Below are positions 5,818 to 10,710 of a stretch of 10,710 bases of DNA, one piece after another (positions within the stretch are counted from its first letter, which is position 1; each line of letters begins with the position of its first letter). The DNA is taken from the NCBI GenBank assembly GCA_030609245.1, contig JAUWCP010000064.1, positions 1 through 10,710 of the forward strand, given 5' to 3'. The position numbers and the translations under genes are program-made. The notes under the pieces were generated by a model that saw only the letters and a list, made by a program, of their open reading frames with translations, did no database searches and was not told the origin of the DNA. This DNA is from Hyphomicrobium sp. Its GTDB lineage: Bacteria > Pseudomonadota > Alphaproteobacteria > Rhizobiales > Hyphomicrobiaceae.

Positions 5818-7083
5818 ATGCAGGCTCGAATGCTCAACAACGGTATGCGCATGGTGATAATCCGCGGCGCCCTAGCGGCGGCCTGCCTTCTGGGGCTCTA
5901 CGGCCAGGTGATGGCTGAGGAGACGGCTACGAAGGCGACAACGACTACGGAAGGGAAAACGTCGGCTATATCAACAAAGGCCACTACGTCGACAACGGGA
6001 AACAAGTCGACCAAGTCGACGACGGGAAACAAGTCGATCAAGTCGACAACGGCAACCAAATCGCGCCCCAGCGTCGTCGTTGCCACGGTCAGGACCCGCG
6101 ACGTGTCGCGGCGTCAGATCTATGTTGGCCGTGTCCAAGCCGTCAATACGGTTCAGCTTACAGCGCGCGTCGAGGGTTTTTTGGAACAACGCAACTTTAC
6201 GGAAGGTGGTTACGTCAAGAAGGAACAGAAGCTGTTTCTTATCGAACAAGCTTCCTATAAGGCCGCCGTCGAGCAAAGCGAAGCGGACCTGGAAGGAAAC
6301 CAAGCCCAGCTGAAGAATGATCAAATCGAGTATGAGCGCAACAAAAAGCTTGCAGAAACCAACGACGTGACTCAGGCCACGCTCGACTCCTCTGTCGCCA
6401 CGCTTGGTACAGGGAAAGCGAACGTGAAGAAGTCGGAAGCGGCGCTGGCGACGTCGAAGCTGAATCTGAGCTACACCGAAGTACGCAGCCCCATCGACGG
6501 GCGCGTCAGCGCAGCAAACATCGATGTCGGTAATCTCGTTGGCCCGAGCACCGGGACGCTGGCGACCGTCGTCAGCATGGACCCCATCTACGTTGTTTTC
6601 TATGTGGCCGAAAAGGATCTCATCGAGGCGCGCAAGGCAGGGCTGGTGAAGGGGACAAAGGTCGCTCTCACTCCTTATCTGCAGCTAAGCGACGGCAGCA
6701 TGTACGCGCAGCCTGGCAAGCTCGACTATCTTGGCATTCAGGTTGAGCAGACGACCGATACGATCGAGGTGCGCGCCGTCTTCCCCAACTCTGAACATAT
6801 TCTGATCCCGGGCCAGTTCGTCAACGTGACGGTGAAGACGGACAAGAAGAAGACGGCGCTCGTGGTGCCGCAAGTCGCGCTTCAGCAGGATCAAAGCGGC
6901 TACTATGTGCTTGTCGTCGACAAGAACGACACTGTTAAGAAGCGAACTGTCAAGCTGGGCCAACAGGTGGACAGCGACTGGGTGGTCACGGAAGGACTGA
7001 CCGAGGGTGAGCGCGTCATCGTTGGCGGTATTCAGAAGGTCACTCCCGGTTTGGTCGTCAATGCCGTCGATCAGAAGGCCTAA
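5818..7083 (+). CDS. RND efflux periplasmic adaptor subunit (AcrA/MexA family)
   Basis: This is the membrane fusion protein linking an RND pump to its outer membrane channel. Residues 1-33 form a signal peptide (n-region with Arg, then ALAAACLLGLYGQVMA). Residues 34-82 are an unusual Ser/Thr/Lys low-complexity linker. The conserved body begins at about 84: a barrel strand (TRDVSRRQIYVGRVQAV), a lipoyl half-motif (ARVEGFLEQRNFTEGGYVKK), a coiled-coil hairpin of about 70 residues (ASYKAAVEQSEADLEG to SEAALATSKLNL), and the second lipoyl half (YTEVRSPIDGRVS). A beta-barrel and membrane-proximal domain follow, up to residue 421. AGGA five bases before the ATG supports this start. Cys23 is not in a proper lipobox, so a soluble periplasmic form is more likely than a lipoprotein. 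The permease gene follows after 3 bases, showing an operon. Confidence 0.93.
   Translation: MQARMLNNGMRMVIIRGALAAACLLGLYGQVMAEETATKATTTTEGKTSAISTKATTSTTGNKSTKSTTGNKSIKSTTATKSRPSVVVATVRTRDVSRRQIYVGRVQAVNTVQLTARVEGFLEQRNFTEGGYVKKEQKLFLIEQASYKAAVEQSEADLEGNQAQLKNDQIEYERNKKLAETNDVTQATLDSSVATLGTGKANVKKSEAALATSKLNLSYTEVRSPIDGRVSAANIDVGNLVGPSTGTLATVVSMDPIYVVFYVAEKDLIEARKAGLVKGTKVALTPYLQLSDGSMYAQPGKLDYLGIQVEQTTDTIEVRAVFPNSEHILIPGQFVNVTVKTDKKKTALVVPQVALQQDQSGYYVLVVDKNDTVKKRTVKLGQQVDSDWVVTEGLTEGERVIVGGIQKVTPGLVVNAVDQKA
5989..6051 (+). repeat. 27-bp tandem repeat encoding the adaptor's STTGNKS(T/I)K linker
   Basis: Two near-identical 27-bp units (5989-6015 and 6016-6042) and a partial third (6043-6051) encode STTGNKSTK, STTGNKSIK and STT. 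They lie within a longer Thr/Ser/Lys-rich stretch running from about 5917 to 6063. Copy number could change by slippage without breaking the frame, because the unit is a multiple of three. Confidence 0.8.
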
Positions 7084-7086
7084 GCG

Positions 7087-10000
7087 GTGCTGAGCGAGTT
7101 CTTCATTGACCGACCGAAATTCGCGATCGTGATTGCTATCGTGACGACGCTCTTGGGCGCGCTCGCTATCTACTTCATTCCCGTCGCCGAATACCCAAAC
7201 ATCGCGCCGCCGCAGGTGGTCGTGACCGCCCAGTATCCCGGTGCCAACGCATCCGACATCGCCAAGACCGTCGCAGTGCCCATCGAGGAGCAGGTGAACG
7301 GCGTGGATGACATGCTCTACATGTCGTCCGTCAGCTCAAACACCGGACAGTATCAGCTAACCGTCACGTTCAAGATCGGCACGAACCCGGATATCGCGGC
7401 GGTCAACGTACAAAACCGCGTGCAGTTGGCCGAGCCGCAGTTGCCGCAGGCAGTGACGCAGCAGGGCGTCTCCACACGCAAGCAGTCGAGCGGTTTGCTG
7501 TTGGTGATCAATCTCATTTCGCCAAAGGGCACTCATGATGAGATTTTCCTAAGCAACTACGCTGCGATCGAAATGCAGGACGCACTTGCACGCCTTCCCG
7601 GCGTCGGCAACGTCTCGCAGTTCGGCCCGCTCACCTACAGCATGCGCGTATGGATCAATCCAAACAAGCTGGCTGCCCTCAATCTGACAGCGGCTGACGT
7701 GTCGAACGCCATACAGGCGCAAAGCCTTGAGGCGACGCCGGGGCGGATTGCGGCTCCCCCCCACGCTGGTCAAAGTGATTTTCAGTTTACGCTCGAGGCC
7801 AAGGGGCGCCTCGACTCGGTTGGCGAGTTTGAGAACATCATCGTCACGGCCAATCCGGACGGCTCGATGGTGCGGCTCAAGGATGTGGCCAGGATTGAGC
7901 TCGGAGCGCAGTCCTATGACGCGACCTCCGCGCTGAATAACAAGCCCGCCGCGACGATCGGCATCTATCAGATATCGGGGGCTAATGCCCTGGAGGTTGC
8001 AGATCTCCTCTATGAGGAGCTCGACAAAATCTCCAAGAACTTTCCGCCCGATGTCGAGTACACGCGTCTCTACGACATCACCAAGGCGGTGCGTGCTTCC
8101 GTTGAGGAGATCATCAAGACGCTTTTGATGACGGGAGCCCTCGTGGTCGCCGTCACGTTCCTCTTTCTCTCCAACTGGCGCACGACGCTGATCCCCGCGA
8201 TTGCTATCCCCGTCGCACTCATCGGTACGATGGCGGTGCTCTTTGGCATCGGTTTCTCGGCCAACATGATCACTCTGTTGGCGATCATTCTGGCGATCAC
8301 GCTCGTTGTCGACGACTCCATCGTGATTATCGAGAACGTCCAACGCATCATGGTCGCGGATAATCTGGCGCCGCGAGAGGCGACGCTCAAGGCAATGGGG
8401 CAGGTCACGCGGCCGATCATCGCCACCACATTCGTGCTCTTTGCTGTGTTTGTGCCGGTGTGCTTCTTCCCGGGCATAACAGGGGAGGTCTATCGTCAGT
8501 TCGCCCTCACCATCACGATCGCCTTTACGCTATCGGCTATCAATGCGCTGACTTTGGCACCGGTTCTGTGCGTCACACTCCTGCGCGCAGGCGCGAAAGA
8601 GCCCAAGAAGGGCATCCTCAGCTGGTTTCCGCGATTGGTCGACAAGGTCCGCGATGGTTACGTGGCGATCGTGCGCTTCATGCTGGGGCACGTCGCGGCG
8701 TCCATGATTATCTTCGTCCTCTTCGTTGCTGGCGTTGTTTATCTTGTTGAAGCGGTGCCGACCTCATTCGTGCCGCTGGAGGACAAAGGCGTGCTTCTGG
8801 TCAACGTGCAGCTTCCCGATGGGGCGTCGTTGCACAGGACGCAGAAGATGAGCATGGAAATGACGAAAATTCTCAACGAAATGGACGGCATCCAAGACGT
8901 CATCTCCGTCAGCGGTTACAGCATTCTGGCCGGCGCCGGCTCGAACTATGCGCTCCTCATCCCTATTCTCACGCCATGGAGCGAACGAACGAGCAAAAAG
9001 CTACAGTGGTACAATATTTTGAACCGTATTGATGAGAGGCTGGCGGAAGTCCCCGGCGCGGAGGCGTTCACTCTACCGTTGCCGCCCATCGATGGGCTGG
9101 GGATCACCGGCGGTATTACGGCCCAACTGCAGGACAACGGCGATAAGGGCATACAAAGTCTCGCCGCCGTGACGCGCGCGCTGATTGTTGCCGCAAACGA
9201 GAACCCGACCTTCAACCGCGTGTTTACGACACTGTCGGCCAGTGCTCCCCAATACAAACTCGAGATCGATCGCGATAAGGCAGAGTCGCTCGGGGTGCCG
9301 ATCAACACGGTCTTCAATGCGCTCGCCGCGAACCTCGGCTCTTACTACGTCAACAACTTTAACCTCTACAACAAGCTCTATTGGGTGATTATCTCCGCGG
9401 AGGCCGGATACCGGGACGCACTGCCCGACATTGGCCGCATCCAGGTTAAGAACGCCAATGGCGACATGGTCCCGCTCTCTGCACTCATTGAAGTCAAATC
9501 CGTCTTGGGGCCGGAAGCCGTCAATCGCTACAACCTTATCAATACGGCCCAGCTGCAAGGTATGTCGGCGGTCGGCTACAGTTCAGGCCAAGCGATCACG
9601 GCGCTTGAGGAAATTGCCAAGAACGAGCTTCCTGAAGGATATGGTGTTGAATGGACCGCCATGTCATATCAAGAGGTCAAATCAACAGGCTTGATGGTCT
9701 ACGTCTTCCTGTTGGCCTTTACGTTTGCCTACCTTTTCCTGGTCGCTCAGTACGAGAGCTGGAGCCTGCCGATGGCGGTCATGGCGTCGGCCACATTCGC
9801 CGTTTTCGGCGCGTTGTTGCCGCTCTACTTCATCACGCTTCTCAATAACAATCTTTATGCGCAGATCGGCATCGTTTTGCTCATTGGCCTGGCGGCGAAA
9901 AAGGCCATCATGCTGGTTGAGTTTTCGCGCGTGCGCCGCGAAGAAGGCGAATCGATTACGCAAGCCGCTCTCAGCTCGGCACGCACCCGCTTCCGGCCGG

Positions 10001-10245
10001 TCACCATGACCGGACTTTGCTTCATAATTGGTGTTTTGCCTTTGGTGTTCGCATCTGGCGCTGGCGCATCGAGCCGAATCTCGATCGGTGTCGTCGTCTT
10101 CTCGGGCATGATTTTCGATTCGATCGTCGGGCTCTTCTTTATCCCGGTGCTCTATTTCTTCTTCCAGACACTTCGTGAAAAGTGGCACGCACGGCATAAG
10201 GCGCCGGCCGAGGAAGCCCAACCCGCCCAGAGTGAGAAGGCTTAG
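7087..10245 (+). CDS. RND multidrug efflux permease, HAE1 family (AcrB/MexB-like)
   Basis: This proton-driven inner membrane pump expels hydrophobic or amphiphilic compounds. The 1052-residue length and twelve-helix plan are standard: the N-terminal FFIDRPKFAIVIAIV helix, a large periplasmic loop (about 32-340), helices from about 345 to 500, helix 7 near 535-555, a second loop, then helices from about 866 to 1030. The proton relay is intact: Asp409-Asp410 in LVVDDSIVIIENVQR, and Lys938 in GLAAKKAIMLVEF, at the place of AcrB Lys940. AEYPNIAPPQVVVTAQYPGA and the PVxEEQVNG-like PIEEQVNGVDDMLY region place it in HAE1 rather than the heavy-metal family. Start GTG at 7087 has AGAAGG upstream, within the end of the adaptor gene. 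The tail after residue 1030 is Ala/Glu-rich and variable. The substrate cannot be read from the sequence. Confidence 0.96.
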   Translation: MLSEFFIDRPKFAIVIAIVTTLLGALAIYFIPVAEYPNIAPPQVVVTAQYPGANASDIAKTVAVPIEEQVNGVDDMLYMSSVSSNTGQYQLTVTFKIGTNPDIAAVNVQNRVQLAEPQLPQAVTQQGVSTRKQSSGLLLVINLISPKGTHDEIFLSNYAAIEMQDALARLPGVGNVSQFGPLTYSMRVWINPNKLAALNLTAADVSNAIQAQSLEATPGRIAAPPHAGQSDFQFTLEAKGRLDSVGEFENIIVTANPDGSMVRLKDVARIELGAQSYDATSALNNKPAATIGIYQISGANALEVADLLYEELDKISKNFPPDVEYTRLYDITKAVRASVEEIIKTLLMTGALVVAVTFLFLSNWRTTLIPAIAIPVALIGTMAVLFGIGFSANMITLLAIILAITLVVDDSIVIIENVQRIMVADNLAPREATLKAMGQVTRPIIATTFVLFAVFVPVCFFPGITGEVYRQFALTITIAFTLSAINALTLAPVLCVTLLRAGAKEPKKGILSWFPRLVDKVRDGYVAIVRFMLGHVAASMIIFVLFVAGVVYLVEAVPTSFVPLEDKGVLLVNVQLPDGASLHRTQKMSMEMTKILNEMDGIQDVISVSGYSILAGAGSNYALLIPILTPWSERTSKKLQWYNILNRIDERLAEVPGAEAFTLPLPPIDGLGITGGITAQLQDNGDKGIQSLAAVTRALIVAANENPTFNRVFTTLSASAPQYKLEIDRDKAESLGVPINTVFNALAANLGSYYVNNFNLYNKLYWVIISAEAGYRDALPDIGRIQVKNANGDMVPLSALIEVKSVLGPEAVNRYNLINTAQLQGMSAVGYSSGQAITALEEIAKNELPEGYGVEWTAMSYQEVKSTGLMVYVFLLAFTFAYLFLVAQYESWSLPMAVMASATFAVFGALLPLYFITLLNNNLYAQIGIVLLIGLAAKKAIMLVEFSRVRREEGESITQAALSSARTRFRPVTMTGLCFIIGVLPLVFASGAGASSRISIGVVVFSGMIFDSIVGLFFIPVLYFFFQTLREKWHARHKAPAEEAQPAQSEKA

Positions 10246-10250
10246 TCCTA

Positions 10251-10276
10251 CCGTGCTCGTTAGCCTGCGAGCACGG
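10251..10276. terminator. Hairpin after the permease gene, possible terminator or attenuator
   Basis: CCGTGCTCG (10251-10259) pairs perfectly with CGAGCACGG (10268-10276) around an 8-base loop, five bases after the permease stop. No U-run follows on either strand. It may act as a weak terminator, a processing site or a 3'-stabilising stem that lowers expression of the channel gene behind it. Confidence 0.45.
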
Positions 10277-10277
10277 A

Positions 10278-10293
10278 CATTAGCGTGCTAATG
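10278..10293. promoter_or_regulatory. Near-perfect 16-bp palindrome, candidate operator
   Basis: CATTAGC (10278-10284) and GCTAATG (10287-10293) are exact inverted copies separated by GT. The short spacing is too tight for an RNA hairpin but ideal for a dimeric helix-turn-helix repressor of the MarR or TetR type. It lies 180 bases before the channel gene, so it would act on a promoter further right only if that promoter is distant or the site is an upstream one. The regulator is unknown. Confidence 0.4.
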
Positions 10294-10473
10294 ATTCGTC
10301 GTGCCGCGCATTTCGATTCGGCACCGATGAGTGTGGCTGCGTTGCTGTACAATCAAAAGCGATCGCTGATTCTGTCTTTGAACTCTTGCGTGATTGCAGC
10401 ACGCTTATAGAGTTCGCGCATTCTGCCATTATGCAGCAGCGCTTGTCGCGGCGGGCTGAGCTCGGGGGGAGAG

Positions 10474-10710
10474 ATGGCAAGCATTGTTGCGGGCACTGGG
10501 GGCAGCGCCCAGCGTCCAAAGCATATGCCAATCACAGTATTGCTCGTGGCACTGATATTCGCCGCAAACAATGCGGCATGTGCCGAATCGTTGGATGAGG
10601 CGCTAGTTTCCACCTATTTTGGCAACCCGCAGCTCTTGGCCCAGCGGGCTTCAACGCGTGCGACCGACGAAAACGTCTCCCAAGCCAGGTCTTCCCTTCT
10701 TCCGCAGATC
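10474..10710 (+). CDS. TolC-type outer membrane efflux protein, N-terminus only (cut by the window edge)
   Basis: The 79 visible codons start at ATG 10474, preceded by GGGGGGAGAG. Residues 1-37 form a signal peptide: Arg14 and Lys16 in the n-region, hydrophobic ITVLLVALIFAA, and ACA before the mature start. An in-frame ATG at 10525 would leave no positive charge, so the longer start is preferred. The mature part begins ESLDEALVSTYFGNPQL and continues LAQRASTRATDENVSQARS. This is the first helix of TolC-family channels, where the pattern LxxAL..ty..NPxLxaxRa..ra.de.v.qA is usual in alphaproteobacteria. The channel would complete a tripartite pump with the adaptor and permease. The 228-base gap, with hairpin and palindrome, suggests partly separate expression. 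Intactness cannot be seen. Confidence 0.85.
   Translation, partial: MASIVAGTGGSAQRPKHMPITVLLVALIFAANNAACAESLDEALVSTYFGNPQLLAQRASTRATDENVSQARSSLLPQI

Noticed and set aside
5818..5900. Adaptor as a lipoprotein through Cys23
   Set aside because: The residues before Cys23 (AAA) lack the usual Leu at -3 and the hydrophobic region continues well past it to a normal AxA-type site (VMA).
7549..8343. Minus-strand open frame (264 codons) opposite the RND permease gene
   Set aside because: The product is Arg/Asp/Glu-rich without any recognisable motif, and it lies fully inside a certain gene.

Overview
The window reads as chromosomal DNA of an alphaproteobacterium, most likely in the Hyphomicrobiales (rhizobial group). 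The pointers are a moderately high G+C content, an agmatine deiminase / N-carbamoylputrescine amidase pair, a secreted FecR-domain protein with Cys-rich repeats, and a TolC-type protein with the N-terminal pattern common in that class. Genus cannot be decided from the sequence.

Layout. Positions 1-39 (minus) hold the first 13 codons of an arsenate reductase (arsC) that runs off the left edge. Behind it, to about 250, lies a frame with a short resemblance to the C-terminal half of an aquaglyceroporin, possibly a decayed aqpS-like gene. A 61-residue orphan protein with a strong ribosome binding site lies at 577-762. It is followed by a gene-poor stretch (763-1252) with two strong hairpins, one forming an intrinsic terminator for the minus strand. 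At 1253-2941 is a secreted FecR-domain protein with three families of Cys-rich repeats in its tail. A patatin-like lipid hydrolase (2979-3803) follows in the same direction and may share its transcript.

Convergent to these is a minus-strand operon, aguA-aguB (5752 down to 3870), with a 1-base stop/start overlap. The two enzymes convert agmatine to putrescine. Divergent from aguA, across a 65-bp gap carrying repeated CCGACTAG boxes, is a drug-efflux cluster: a periplasmic adaptor (5818-7083) with an unusual Ser/Thr/Lys linker, an HAE1-type RND permease (7087-10245), and, after a 228-bp gap with a hairpin and a near-perfect 16-bp palindrome, the start of a TolC-type outer membrane channel (10474 to the right edge). 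Together the last three could form a complete tripartite pump.

Most of the window is recognisable housekeeping or accessory content. The points most worth a second look are the repeat-bearing FecR protein and its patatin neighbour, the hairpin-terminated RNA candidate, the operator-like repeats in the two promoter regions, and the arsC-side remnant. I see no CRISPR array, insertion sequence, tRNA or rRNA.
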